Source of the DNA: Vibrio sp. 14G-20
Lineage (GTDB): Bacteria; Pseudomonadota; Gammaproteobacteria; Enterobacterales; Vibrionaceae
Direction of reading: 5' to 3'
Length of the DNA stretch: 64,000 nt
NCBI RefSeq assembly: GCF_026241515.1
Contig: NZ_JAPHPW010000016.1
Coordinates: 1-64,000, forward strand
The notes under the pieces are model-generated. The model worked only from the letters and a program-made list of their open reading frames with translations, was not told the DNA's origin and searched no databases. How positions within the stretch are numbered: the stretch's first letter is position 1; each line of letters starts with the position of its first letter. The translations under genes and the position numbers were made by a program. Positions 51,514 through 60,302 of the stretch are shown here, in pieces.

Positions 51514-53385
51514 TTAGTCTACGACTTCGATATCGGTTTGAGGCACACTGCAACACGCCAGTATCTGTCCCATGTTACGTTCATGTTCTTGCAGCGCTGG
51601 TACGTCAGGTTGATGAACTTGCCCAGACTCAAGGGTCACTTTACAAGCACCACAGAAACCCGCGCGACAGCTTGATGCAATAGACACACCCGCCAACTCA
51701 GCTTGTTCTAGTAATGTTGATTGGTTATTACCTTCGAACAGGTAGCCGTTGACACTCAACTGCAGTTGCTTCACTGCCTCTTCGGTAGACTGAGCAACGC
51801 CAAACGCTTCTTGATGATAATGCTGAGGGTTAAGACCCATTTGAATCAGCAGTTTCTTGGCATTATCCATAAAACCGTCAGGGCCACACACAAACGCTTG
51901 GCGCTTGTGTAACTCATTAATTTTAGCGACATGAGACACGCTCAAACGTCCAGACAGACCATCCCACTCTTTGGTTGGTTGGCTTAATGAATAAATCACA
52001 CGAAGACCCGCGTGCTCACTGGCGATCTTATCAATCTCAGCTTGATAAGGGATATCTTCTTCGCTGCTGCATTGGTGATAGAACACCACATCATCAATTT
52101 GACCGTGGTCGGCCAAGTAACGAAGCATCGACAACATTGGTGTGATACCGCTTCCCGCTGATAACAGCAGTAATGGATGTGTTGGGTTGTCTTCCAAATA
52201 GAACGCGCCATCTGGATTTTGAGCGACTAAGGTATCACCTACTTGGAAGTGATCATTTAACCAATTAGAGATTTGGCCATCATCGACACGCTTCACTGAA
52301 ATTGCTAAACGACCCGCTCGTGAAGGGCTAGAAGATAACGTGTAACGACGAGAAACCTTCTCGCCATTAATCACCATCTCAATCGGTAGATGTTGCCCAG
52401 GCTGGTAACTTGGTAGTGAGTGGTTCTCTTTGGCAGGTTCTAACCAAAAGGTTGTGAAGTCACGAGCGATCTCTTCGCGTTCAACACACGTTAAATGTAA
52501 CGACTCAACCCAAGTGTCTTCATAGTACTCTTTCTCTTTGGTTTCGAGCACTTCAACCACATCACCGGCTTTGACTAAACCTTCATTTTTAGCCACAAGA
52601 TTCTGACCAAAGAAAACACCACCGCGTTCATTAGCTCGGAATGTAGAGAAGGTATTAAGCGGCTCTTTTGTTGCTCTAAATTCGCCACGCTCAACATCAA
52701 CGGTCGTCAGGATACAACGCTCACAAGGCTTAACCGCTTCGAATTCAACCTCACCAATACGAATACGCTTCCAGCTGTCTTCAGCAAAGGCTTCGGTATT
52801 AGAAACCACGAAGTTAGTGCGGAACTGATCCATTGAATGCACTTCAGGGCTGCGACGATTAAGTTCATCTAGCGATGCTTGGCTGATCACCAACATTGGG
52901 TAGCCATCAGCGAAACTGACATTCTGGCCGAGCTTTTCACGAACACGATTGGATTGCTCACCAGAGAACAATAACTCAACGCGAACACCTAACACATCGC
53001 TGAACCAATCATCGGCTTCATCATTGGTGGTGTAAGCAGTAAAACTGTCTTTCCATACCGTTGCTGGTGCTTCTTGCATCTTGAAATTCGCATATTTTAG
53101 ACGTAAAGGCTCTTTGCCTTCATAAGTGAAGATCAAACCGTCAGGTTGCAAGCTTGAAGATACCTTCACCATTTTCGGATACTTACGCGCCGTGATCATC
53201 GAGCCGTCAGCCAGTGCCAACATAAAACGTCTGTCGAAAGTAAGACCTTGTTTTTCGACCCAAGCAGAAGAGAGCGAGATGCCGCCCACTGACTTAACCG
53301 GAAATACATTAATTTGAGATAAGGAGGGCTGTTGACCTGAAGGCTCTTGCTCAAAAGCCTTTCCATTTGAAGGTAGCTGCGACAT
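51514..53385 (-). CDS. MOSC domain / ferredoxin-reductase / 2Fe-2S fusion oxidoreductase
   Basis: A 623-residue three-part enzyme. Residues about 22-290 are a YcbX-like MOSC_N plus MOSC region (NVFPVKSVGGISLSSAWVEK, FRTNFVV, CERCILTTVD with a likely Mo-ligand Cys). Residues about 300-530 are an FAD/NAD(P)H reductase (RRYTLSSSPSR for FAD, LLLLSAGSGITPMLSMLRYL for NAD(P)H, FVCGPDGFMDNAKK). The C-terminal ~85 residues are a plant-type 2Fe-2S ferredoxin with Cys573, Cys578, Cys581 and Cys611. It is a self-contained electron chain from NAD(P)H to a molybdenum centre, probably reducing N-hydroxylated compounds as YcbX does. Inference from family. Confidence 0.87.
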   Translation of the reverse strand: MSQLPSNGKAFEQEPSGQQPSLSQINVFPVKSVGGISLSSAWVEKQGLTFDRRFMLALADGSMITARKYPKMVKVSSSLQPDGLIFTYEGKEPLRLKYANFKMQEAPATVWKDSFTAYTTNDEADDWFSDVLGVRVELLFSGEQSNRVREKLGQNVSFADGYPMLVISQASLDELNRRSPEVHSMDQFRTNFVVSNTEAFAEDSWKRIRIGEVEFEAVKPCERCILTTVDVERGEFRATKEPLNTFSTFRANERGGVFFGQNLVAKNEGLVKAGDVVEVLETKEKEYYEDTWVESLHLTCVEREEIARDFTTFWLEPAKENHSLPSYQPGQHLPIEMVINGEKVSRRYTLSSSPSRAGRLAISVKRVDDGQISNWLNDHFQVGDTLVAQNPDGAFYLEDNPTHPLLLLSAGSGITPMLSMLRYLADHGQIDDVVFYHQCSSEEDIPYQAEIDKIASEHAGLRVIYSLSQPTKEWDGLSGRLSVSHVAKINELHKRQAFVCGPDGFMDNAKKLLIQMGLNPQHYHQEAFGVAQSTEEAVKQLQLSVNGYLFEGNNQSTLLEQAELAGVSIASSCRAGFCGACKVTLESGQVHQPDVPALQEHERNMGQILACCSVPQTDIEVVD

Positions 53386-53602
53386 AACGATTCCAATGTT
53401 TTGTTGTTTGTCCCAATGCTAACAAATGGTTATAAATAGATAAACTGGCAAGCATTAAACACTTGATACTAAGCTAGTATCTTGAGATGTTTAGCTTTCT
53501 ATCTTGATACATTAAGGCAGCAATGCAGTAACACTCTCCAGACGTTCTATAATATGAACACGATTACCGCATTGAACTTTCATTGAATAAAAAGGATTTA
53601 TC

Positions 53603-53761
53603 ATGAACAAACTCGTCATTATCATCTTATGTGTACTGCTTCCACCTGTTGGTGTGTTCTTCGCTCGCGGCGCCGGGAAAGATTTGCTGATTAATATCAT
53701 TCTTACTTTCTTCTTCTGGGTTCCAGGAATGATCCATGGTCTGTGGGTAGCCACCCGCTAA
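53603..53761 (+). CDS. UPF0057/PMP3 family small membrane protein (52 aa)
   Basis: A 52-residue protein too short for many gene finders. Two hydrophobic helices (about residues 3-21 and 28-50) around ARGAGKDLL, with the family pattern LLPPVGVFF and FFWVPGMIHGLWV seen in YqaE/PMP3/stress-induced hydrophobic peptides. It should sit in the inner membrane and affect membrane potential or salt stress tolerance. AAAGGATTTATC gives a good ribosome binding site. The gene stands alone between the fusion gene (divergent) and pyrC. Confidence 0.88.
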   Translation: MNKLVIIILCVLLPPVGVFFARGAGKDLLINIILTFFFWVPGMIHGLWVATR

Positions 53762-53876
53762 CCCTTATTAACAAATAGATACCGAATAAAATATCCATAA
53801 AAACAAGCTCCTAACCCTGAAGAGTTAAAAATAGGATGAAATGAAAGTGCTTTTCCACTATCATCCTGTCGCCTAA

Positions 53877-53892
53877 ACGTAAGCGATTGCTT
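53877..53892. promoter_or_regulatory. PurR-box-like operator upstream of pyrC
   Basis: ACGTAAGCGATTGCTT matches the PurR consensus ANGCAANCGNTTNCNT at 10 of its 11 fixed positions (T for the first C). It lies 62 bp upstream of pyrC, which is a PurR target in E. coli. Confidence 0.7.
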
Positions 53893-53912
53893 TCACAGAT
53901 TTCGCTGAGTTT

Positions 53913-53950
53913 AGGCTCCAACTACATAACACTTCAAATGGTGGGAGCCT
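53913..53950 (+). promoter_or_regulatory. pyrC: Hairpin sequestering the pyrC ribosome binding site
   Basis: AGGCTCC (53913-53919) pairs perfectly with GGAGCCT (53944-53950), which contains the pyrC Shine-Dalgarno sequence just before the ATG at 53954. This is the layout by which enterobacterial pyrC is controlled: start-site choice set by CTP decides whether the hairpin forms. The mechanism is inferred; the pairing is seen. Confidence 0.65.
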
Positions 53951-53953
53951 TCA

Positions 53954-54982
53954 ATGACACAACTTACGATTACTCGTCCTGACGACTGGCACGTTCATCT
54001 ACGCGATGGCGAAGTATTAAAAGATACAGTCCGCGATATCAGCCGCTACAATGGTCGAGCGTTAATCATGCCAAACACCATCCCACCGGTAACCGATACC
54101 GAAATGGCTCTTGCTTACCGTGAACGCATCATGGCAGAGCAGCCAAGTGAACAGTTCCAGCCTCTAATGGCACTTTACCTAACAGACAACACAACACCTG
54201 ATGAAATTCGCAAAGCGAAAGAATCTGGCGCTGTTGTAGCAGCGAAGCTATACCCTGCTGGCGCAACGACAAACTCGGATTCAGGCGTAACTTCAGCTCA
54301 AAAGATTTACCACGTATTAGAAGCGATGCAAGAAGTGGGTATGTTGCTGCTTGTACACGGTGAAGTAACGGCTCACGATGTTGATATCTTTGACCGTGAA
54401 AAAGAGTTCCTAGACACGGTTCTAGCACCGATTGTTAACGACTTCCCTAACCTGAAGATCGTTCTAGAGCACATCACGACGGCAGATGCTGCGACTTTCG
54501 TTAAGAACGCTAACGAGAACGTAGCGGCAACCATCACAGCTCACCACTTGCTTTACAACCGTAACCACATGTTGGTTGGCGGCATTAAGCCACATTTCTA
54601 CTGCCTACCTATCCTTAAGCGCAACACGCACCAGTTAGCACTTATCGAAGCGGCAACAAGCGGTAGCAAGAAGTTCTTCTTGGGTACAGACTCTGCGCCA
54701 CACGCTAAAGGTGCTAAAGAGTCAGCATGTGGTTGTGCAGGTTCTTACACAGCGCACGCTGCGGTTGAACTGTACGCTGAAGTATTCGATTTAGAAGGCA
54801 AGATTGAGAACCTAGAAGCATTCGCGAGCCACAATGGTCCGGACTTCTACGGCATGCCGCGTAACTCAGACACAATCACACTCGTTAAAGAAGAGTGGAA
54901 TGTTGCTGAAACAATGCCTTTCGGTTCAGACATCGTTGTGCCAATCCGTGGCGGCGAGACGATTGCTTGGTCTGTAAAATAA
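53954..54982 (+). CDS. pyrC: Dihydroorotase
   Basis: A 342-residue zinc enzyme that closes N-carbamoyl-aspartate to dihydroorotate, third step of pyrimidine synthesis. The metal site DWHVHLRDG holds His13 and His15, the carbamylated Lys is Lys98 in VAAKLYPAGATTNSD, further ligands lie in LVHGEVT, VLEHITT, and the Asp in FLGTDSAPH. Length and sequence fit the short (type II) bacterial PyrC. A PurR-like box and a hairpin over the ribosome binding site lie upstream; a terminator follows 73 bp after the stop. Confidence 0.96.
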   Translation: MTQLTITRPDDWHVHLRDGEVLKDTVRDISRYNGRALIMPNTIPPVTDTEMALAYRERIMAEQPSEQFQPLMALYLTDNTTPDEIRKAKESGAVVAAKLYPAGATTNSDSGVTSAQKIYHVLEAMQEVGMLLLVHGEVTAHDVDIFDREKEFLDTVLAPIVNDFPNLKIVLEHITTADAATFVKNANENVAATITAHHLLYNRNHMLVGGIKPHFYCLPILKRNTHQLALIEAATSGSKKFFLGTDSAPHAKGAKESACGCAGSYTAHAAVELYAEVFDLEGKIENLEAFASHNGPDFYGMPRNSDTITLVKEEWNVAETMPFGSDIVVPIRGGETIAWSVK

Positions 54983-55055
54983 CGCTTAGTCGGTAAATAA
55001 GCGCTTATATTGCAAAATAAGAGCGTGGTGTTAATTAAACACGACTCATTAGATT

Positions 55056-55091
55056 AAAAGGGGCGCCATAATGATTATGGTGCCCCTTTTT
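55056..55091. terminator. Terminator of pyrC
   Basis: Stem AAAAGGGGCGCCATAAT / ATTATGGTGCCCCTTTT (one G-U pair) with a one-base gap and a T-run, placed between the convergent pyrC and DUF808 genes. Confidence 0.9.
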
Positions 55092-55134
55092 CGTTTCGTG
55101 GAGAGAGGGTTTTATTAAGACCAATAATGAGCTA

Positions 55135-56040
55135 TTACTTACCGCGAATTTTTCCAACCACAGTCCAAACAGCAACAACGATCAATCCAGCTAAAACCCC
55201 AATCACACCATTCAACAGCGTTGGTACCACCACGGTTGCAATCGAATGTCCACTGAAGTCCATAATAATCGGTTCAATTAAGTGATGAATTGCAGGAACG
55301 TTGTGTACCACAATACCGCCGCCAACCAAGAACATGGCAGCCGTGCCGACAACCGCAAGCATCTTCATTAGCTTTGGTGCAAAGGCGACTAGCCCATTGC
55401 CCAATCTGGTTTTAATAGCACTCCCATTCGATGTGCGTTGGAGATAGAAACCTAAATCATCCAGCTTCACGATCCCTGCCACTAAGCCATAAACACCAAT
55501 CGTCATCACAACCGCTATCAAACTCACCACAAGAATCTGAGTCACGATACTTGTACCCGTTACGGTACCTAGCGCAATCACAATGATTTCCGCAGATAAT
55601 ATGAAGTCGGTACGAATCGCGCCTGAGACCTTTCTCTTCTCATATTCCTCTATGGATTCGCCAGTACTCGTATCCTCTTCCTTCTCGTCATGTTGATGGG
55701 CATGAGGAAAGAGCTTCTCTAAGATTTTCTCCGCCCCTTCAAAACAAAGAAACAGACCACCAATCACGAGAAGTGGCATGATCAACCAAGGGATGAACGC
55801 ACTGATCAATAATGCCGCCGGAACCAAAATCAGCTTATTTTTAAATGAGCCTTTTGCGACCGCCCACACCACAGGAATTTCTCTTTCAGCAGAAACACCG
55901 GATACCTGCTGAGCGTTAAGGGCTAAATCGTCACCCAATACACCCGCGGTTTTTTTAGCTGCCACCTTAGACATCAGTGCGACATCATCCAACACGGTTG
56001 CAATGTCATCTAGCAGTGTTAGTAAACTTGCTCCAGCCAT
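55135..56040 (-). CDS. DUF808 family (YedI-like) inner-membrane protein
   Basis: A 301-residue membrane protein. The family signature MAGASLLTLLDDIATVLDDV and AAKKTAGVLGDDLALNAQQV forms a cytoplasmic N-terminal part, followed by about six hydrophobic helices (first at about 70-100, KLILVPAALLISAFIPWLIM). A His/Glu-rich loop (FPHAHQHDEKEEDTSTGE) lies between helices. Function unknown. Monocistronic. Confidence 0.85.
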   Translation of the reverse strand: MAGASLLTLLDDIATVLDDVALMSKVAAKKTAGVLGDDLALNAQQVSGVSAEREIPVVWAVAKGSFKNKLILVPAALLISAFIPWLIMPLLVIGGLFLCFEGAEKILEKLFPHAHQHDEKEEDTSTGESIEEYEKRKVSGAIRTDFILSAEIIVIALGTVTGTSIVTQILVVSLIAVVMTIGVYGLVAGIVKLDDLGFYLQRTSNGSAIKTRLGNGLVAFAPKLMKMLAVVGTAAMFLVGGGIVVHNVPAIHHLIEPIIMDFSGHSIATVVVPTLLNGVIGVLAGLIVVAVWTVVGKIRGK

Positions 56041-56215
56041 TTTGTTGTCTCTTTATAAAGAATTGAACCATCGATAAAATGTAACACCATCAATTCACTC
56101 ATCAAAGTTATGAGTCTGTAAAAAATAAAGTCACAAGTTGTGTTTTCTATTGCTGTCTCTGTTAGACAGGAATAATCTGTCTTAATCTTTCACGAACATA
56201 AAAGAAAAAGTATAG

Positions 56216-57142
56216 ATGAAAAGTGAATCTACCTACCCGATTGGTAAGCCAGGGCAAAAATGGCAACAAGCAGAACGTGAAGCATGGTTAGCTCAACGAA
56301 CGGTTAAGCGTGAATACCAGCAAGAAGTTGTACCAAAGATTAAAGCACTTGCAGACCGCTTCGACATCGAACAATACGGCGCACTGAGCTACGACGAAGC
56401 TCGCTTCCCACTCTTCGCTATCAAGAGCAAAAACTGGGACGAGTCAAAGCCGACGATTATGGTAACTGGTGGTGTTCACGGTTACGAAACCAGCGGTGTG
56501 CATGGCGCGATCAAATTCGCTGCGACTCAAGCAGAAAAATACACGGCGCACTTCAACATTGTTGTAGCACCTTGTGTGAGCCCTTGGGGCTACGAAGTGA
56601 TCAATCGCTGGAACCCAAATGCTGTTGATCCAAATCGCTCTTTCTACGACGGTACGCCAGCAGAAGAATCAGCAAACCTACGATCTCTAGTAGCGTCTCT
56701 ACCAGAAGTATTGGTTCACGTTGACCTGCATGAGACGACTGACTCTGATGAAACTGAATTCCGACCTGCACTCGCAGCTCGTGATGGTATTGAGTACATC
56801 GAAGGTATGATCCCAGACGGTTTCTACACTGTGGGTGATACTGAAAACCCACAACCAGAATTCCAAGCTGCTGTCATCGCTTCAGTTGAAAAAGTCACTC
56901 ACATTGCGCCTGCGGATGACGAAGGCAAGATCATTGGTTCAGACGTCACTCAACACGGCGTGATCAACTACCCAATGAAGAAGCTTGGCTTATGTGGCGG
57001 CGTGACTGACTGTAAGTACGGTACAACCACAGAGGTTTACCCAGACAGCGACAAAGTAACAGACGAAGAGTGTAATGATGCTCAGGTTGCAGCGGTAGTC
57101 GGTGCTTTGGATTACGTAATTCAACACGAATTAAACGCGTAA
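56216..57142 (+). CDS. M14-family metallocarboxypeptidase-like protein
   Basis: A 308-residue cytoplasmic protein (no signal peptide) with the M14 zinc-carboxypeptidase motifs: GGVHGYETSG (His, Glu ligands), WNPNAVDPNRSF (Asn/Arg substrate loop), HVDLHETTD (third ligand His) and TTEVYPD with the catalytic Glu. It is more like short M14/succinylglutamate-desuccinylase-like peptidases than secreted carboxypeptidases. Substrate unknown. It differs from the M14-type gene at 15417 in length and in lacking the C-terminal beta domain. A strong terminator follows. Confidence 0.82.
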   Translation: MKSESTYPIGKPGQKWQQAEREAWLAQRTVKREYQQEVVPKIKALADRFDIEQYGALSYDEARFPLFAIKSKNWDESKPTIMVTGGVHGYETSGVHGAIKFAATQAEKYTAHFNIVVAPCVSPWGYEVINRWNPNAVDPNRSFYDGTPAEESANLRSLVASLPEVLVHVDLHETTDSDETEFRPALAARDGIEYIEGMIPDGFYTVGDTENPQPEFQAAVIASVEKVTHIAPADDEGKIIGSDVTQHGVINYPMKKLGLCGGVTDCKYGTTTEVYPDSDKVTDEECNDAQVAAVVGALDYVIQHELNA

Positions 57143-57181
57143 GCTAATAGCTAGTTCCCTAGAACTAATCCCTAAAACTAG

Positions 57182-57222
57182 AAAAGAGCCACAAGTGACG
57201 ATTCGCTTGTGGCTCTTTTTTT
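57182..57222 (+). terminator. Terminator of the M14 peptidase gene
   Basis: Stem GAGCCACAAG / CTTGTGGCTC with a small interior gap, flanked by an A-run and a seven-base T-run. Confidence 0.9.
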
Positions 57223-57257
57223 GTCTCTTTCTCTTACCTGTCATTTCTTCTCAGGCA

Positions 57258-57290
57258 TAAAAAAGCTCCCTTGCAGTACAAGAGAGCTTT
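57258..57290 (-). terminator. Terminator of the BCCT gene
   Basis: Stem AAAGCTCcCTTG / CAAGaGAGCTTT with one mismatch; T-run on the minus strand. It lies 65 bp beyond the BCCT stop codon. Confidence 0.8.
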
Positions 57291-57355
57291 GAAATAACGC
57301 TTCCTCTGGAATAAGTCGTTAATTACCTAATGACTTACTCAACGGCTTAGTTACT

Positions 57356-58963
57356 TTATTTCGCTGTTTCGCTAACGTTTGCTTGTCCTTTATCTACCTC
57401 AGTAAGTAGACCTTTCAACAAGCTCACACAACCAATCAGAAGAATGATCGTAAACGGCAGTGCTGCAATAATCGTAATAGATTGAAGTGCTTGGATAGAT
57501 TGAGTACCACCAATCCACAGCATCACCATTGCGATAGCACCCGAGATAACAGCCCAAACTACTTTTTGTTTCACTGGAACTTCAAGTTTACCACCAGCAG
57601 TCATGCCATCGATCACGATAGAGCCTGAGTCTAGCGTTGTTACGAAGAACACAATGATCAGTGCGACTGCGAGAACTGACAGAATGCTACCGAACGAGTA
57701 TGCATCTAGCATGTAGAACAAGCTTAGAGATACGTCTGTAATGCCTTGGTCGAGGCCAAGTTGTCCCACATGGTTAATTACTTGCTCGATAGCCACGCCA
57801 CCGAAGATCGACATCCAAGCCGACGTTACCAATGTTGGGATAATCAGTACGCAAAGTAGGAACTCTCGAACCGTACGACCCTTAGAAATACGCGCTACGA
57901 ACATACCGAAGAAAGGTGCATACGCTACCCACCATGCCCAGTAGAACACAGTCCAGCCATGCAGCCATGTTGTGTCTTCACGACCCGCACTTTGGCTCAA
58001 AGCTACGATGTTTTTCACATAGCCCGTTGCCGCAGTCGCCACAGAATCAAGCACTGTCGTAAAGTTCAATACAGCGATAAGACCAAGGAATACGAACGCA
58101 ATAACCATGTTCAGGTTACTTAGGAACTTAACACCACCGTCCATGCCACGCATAACAGAGATGATCGCCAAACCCATAATCAAAACGATAATAGATTGCT
58201 GAAGGAAGATGTTGTTTTCCAAGCCGAACACGTGACTGATACCACTTGCTGCTTGCGTACCACCTAAGCCCAATGAAGTCGCAAGACCAAACAGAGTAAC
58301 CAGTACCGTTAGTACATCGATTACATCACCGGTTTTGCCCCACACACGCTCACCCAGAATTGGGTAAAACACAGAACGCATTGATAGCGGTAAGCCTTTG
58401 TTATAAACAAAGTACGCTAGACAAAGCGCCGTCATGCCATAGATAGCCCATGCATGAAAACCCCAGTGGAATACGGTTGCGCCTAGCGCTAGTTCACGAC
58501 CAGCGGCTGTGAAAGGTTCTGCGTCTAATGGCGTTCCGAACCAGTTCGTGAAGAACGCAGTTGGCTCTGCAACACCCCAGAAGATAAGTCCAATACCCAT
58601 ACCTGCTGCGAACAACATCGCAATCCACGATGACATTGAATAGTCCGCCGTCGCGTCTTCGCCACCTAAACGGATTTTACCCAACGGTGAAAAAGCAAGA
58701 ACAACAGCAAACGCTAGCATGATGTTGGCTCCCCACATAAACAGGAAGTCAAACTTTGATAGAACAGCACCCTTAATAGAATCAATTGCAGCTTTAGCAT
58801 CTGCAGGAGGAAGAGCAAGAAGAGTGATGATGAAGAGAAGAGATAAGCCTACTGAGGCTACGAAGACGGTGTTATGGACATCCATGCCCCATTTACTGAC
58901 GTTATCTTGACCAACTTGATAGTCAGTAGAATCGATACTGTATTTTTTTGATTTAAAACTCAT
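57356..58963 (-). CDS. BCCT family betaine/choline/carnitine transporter
   Basis: A 535-residue inner-membrane carrier with 12 predicted helices. The family's Gly-rich signature is in AAGMGIGLIFWGVAEPTAFF, and the Trp-rich segment is GWTVFYWAWWVAYAPFFGMF followed by ARISKGRTVREF. It imports compatible solutes such as glycine betaine, proline betaine or choline; which one is not clear. The C-terminal tail is short, so it may lack the osmosensing extension of BetP. Vibrios have several BCCT paralogues. A 530-bp gap lies upstream. Confidence 0.92.
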   Translation of the reverse strand: MSFKSKKYSIDSTDYQVGQDNVSKWGMDVHNTVFVASVGLSLLFIITLLALPPADAKAAIDSIKGAVLSKFDFLFMWGANIMLAFAVVLAFSPLGKIRLGGEDATADYSMSSWIAMLFAAGMGIGLIFWGVAEPTAFFTNWFGTPLDAEPFTAAGRELALGATVFHWGFHAWAIYGMTALCLAYFVYNKGLPLSMRSVFYPILGERVWGKTGDVIDVLTVLVTLFGLATSLGLGGTQAASGISHVFGLENNIFLQQSIIVLIMGLAIISVMRGMDGGVKFLSNLNMVIAFVFLGLIAVLNFTTVLDSVATAATGYVKNIVALSQSAGREDTTWLHGWTVFYWAWWVAYAPFFGMFVARISKGRTVREFLLCVLIIPTLVTSAWMSIFGGVAIEQVINHVGQLGLDQGITDVSLSLFYMLDAYSFGSILSVLAVALIIVFFVTTLDSGSIVIDGMTAGGKLEVPVKQKVVWAVISGAIAMVMLWIGGTQSIQALQSITIIAALPFTIILLIGCVSLLKGLLTEVDKGQANVSETAK

Positions 58964-59335
58964 AAATTATGATGTTCGCATATCCGAATCAACGAATATA
59001 AGGACGCTCTCCATATCCAACTACTACTTGATTGGCTCGCCATTTCACAAAAATAAAACGTGATAAAAACCACCGAGCAAGGTGATAAATGGACTTACTG
59101 GCTCAATCCCAGGACGCGCATAATAGCACAGCACGAAGCATTTTGACTGAGTTTTCGCTCAATAGTCACACAAACCACCGTCAATCATGATAGTTGAGGC
59201 AATAAAAACAGAATAAAATAAACAAATAAAAACCTTTAAATACAGTGTATTAAATTAAAATAACGCACCGTAAAATATCATTCAAAGTTTCTACAGATAA
59301 TTTTAATAACCACCCAATTTACTTATAGCTCTAAC
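58964..59335. other. Intergenic region upstream of the BCCT gene
   Basis: With the terminator and 3' region after it, this gap is 530 bp. The part near 58980-59100 should hold the BCCT promoter; 59190-59335 is AT-rich. One 33-codon frame (59089-59190) with AAGG before its ATG was seen but is not claimed. No repeat or known site was found. Confidence 0.4.
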
Positions 59336-59361
59336 AAAAAAGCCCCGCTATAGGGGCGGGG
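59336..59361 (-). terminator. Terminator downstream of the 190-residue protein gene
   Basis: Stem CCCCGC / GCGGGG with a short loop, followed on the minus strand by GCTTTTTT. It lies 134 bp beyond the stop codon at 59495, leaving a long 3' untranslated region. Confidence 0.82.
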
Positions 59362-59494
59362 AAAGTTACCAAAGGTAAAAGAGAAATCGGTATCTCGATG
59401 GCGGCGCTACTTCTTACAGTGGCGCGGCATTAGTTATGCGTTCAATCACGAAGTACTGTTAGATCGTGACGCTATACAAAATCGAGAAGCGACA

Positions 59495-60067
59495 TTAAAT
59501 CGCGTAGCAAAACCCTAGGTTGTAGTCTTCGCCATTCTTCGCTGTGAACTCTTTGTCTTCGCTCGATGCATTCGGTCGACCGCTTTCATCGCCTTTCACT
59601 AAGCTCACCCAGTGACGGATTCCTGAAGAGCGGCTAGCCTCTGTTTGGCCAAACGTAGTGCACGTCTCAAGTTGGATATCTTGAATATCAACCAACTCCA
59701 AATGGCCAGTACCTTTACGAGCACCGATTGTCACTTCAACGTGTGTACCGCTTTCGTCACGGAATAATATTGCTGAAGGGTTTGACTTATCACCAGTGTA
59801 AGCCACAAAGTGTTTAGCGCGTTTTAGGCCGGTGTGCTCACCGTTTTTGAAGTAAACCTGAACATGTCGGTAATCAATCTCGTAGCTCACCACGTCTTCG
59901 TGTGAACCCGCCTCAAGAGGAAATAGAGTATCAAGCAACTGTTTCGCCATTCTCTGCTTTTCGAGTTGCTTGTCTGCTTTCACCATTTCAACGGCAAAGA
60001 CAGCTTCAGCAATAAATGTTGAATGGTTTCTGTGAAGTTCTGTTTTGTCTAGTGTCAGCATATTCAT
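59495..60067 (-). CDS. Conserved protein of unknown function (190 aa)
   Basis: Not recognised. A soluble protein without signal peptide. The N-terminal half is helical (STFIAEAVFAVEMVKADKQL, EKQRMAKQLLDTLFPL); the rest is rich in strands and short motifs (VSYEIDYRHVQVYFKNGEHT, HFVAYTGDKSNPSAILFRDE, GIRHWVSLVKGD) and ends GEDYNLGFCYAI. Two Cys are present (ETCTTF, GFCYAI). It is preceded by a 235-bp gap and followed by a long 3' region with a terminator, so it is probably monocistronic and stably expressed. No function can be inferred. Confidence 0.65.
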   Translation of the reverse strand: MNMLTLDKTELHRNHSTFIAEAVFAVEMVKADKQLEKQRMAKQLLDTLFPLEAGSHEDVVSYEIDYRHVQVYFKNGEHTGLKRAKHFVAYTGDKSNPSAILFRDESGTHVEVTIGARKGTGHLELVDIQDIQLETCTTFGQTEASRSSGIRHWVSLVKGDESGRPNASSEDKEFTAKNGEDYNLGFCYAI

Positions 60068-60253
60068 AGTTTTTCCCTCTTACGGCTTTGAATTTCATGT
60101 AGGTCAAAAATCCTGATTGACCCTTTTCAAAATTGTTCTTTACTGTGTTGCTTCCATGTATTTCATACTACTTGTATTTTCTAAACAATTTCACAACAAA
60201 AATTTCACAGTGTGAATTTTACTAAATTGCTTTTTTACACAAACCGGTATTTC

Positions 60254-60289
60254 GAGTCCTCAGCCTTTAACTGATGGGGTTGAGGGCTC
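60254..60289. other. Hairpin downstream of the Cache-protein gene
   Basis: Stem GAGTCCTCAGCC / GGTTGAGGGCTC (two G-U pairs) with a 12-base loop, 14 bp after the stop codon of the Cache protein on the minus strand. No T-run follows, so it is a weak or factor-assisted terminator at most. Confidence 0.5.
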
Positions 60290-60302
60290 AGTAGAAACAC
60301 TT

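Noticed and set aside
53512..53754. An 80-codon minus-strand frame over the UPF0057 gene.
   Set aside because: The plus-strand 52-residue frame matches a known family and has a good ribosome binding site.
53833..53867. An imperfect hairpin AGGATGA / TCATCCT before the pyrC PurR-like box, considered as a terminator.
   Set aside because: No T-run on either strand and a poorly paired middle; it might be an extra terminator-like or operator element but support is weak.
59089..59190. A 33-codon frame starting MDLLAQSQDAHNSTARS with AAGG before its ATG.
   Set aside because: Short, no family likeness, no terminator after it, and it lies in the probable promoter region of the BCCT gene. Chance cannot be excluded.
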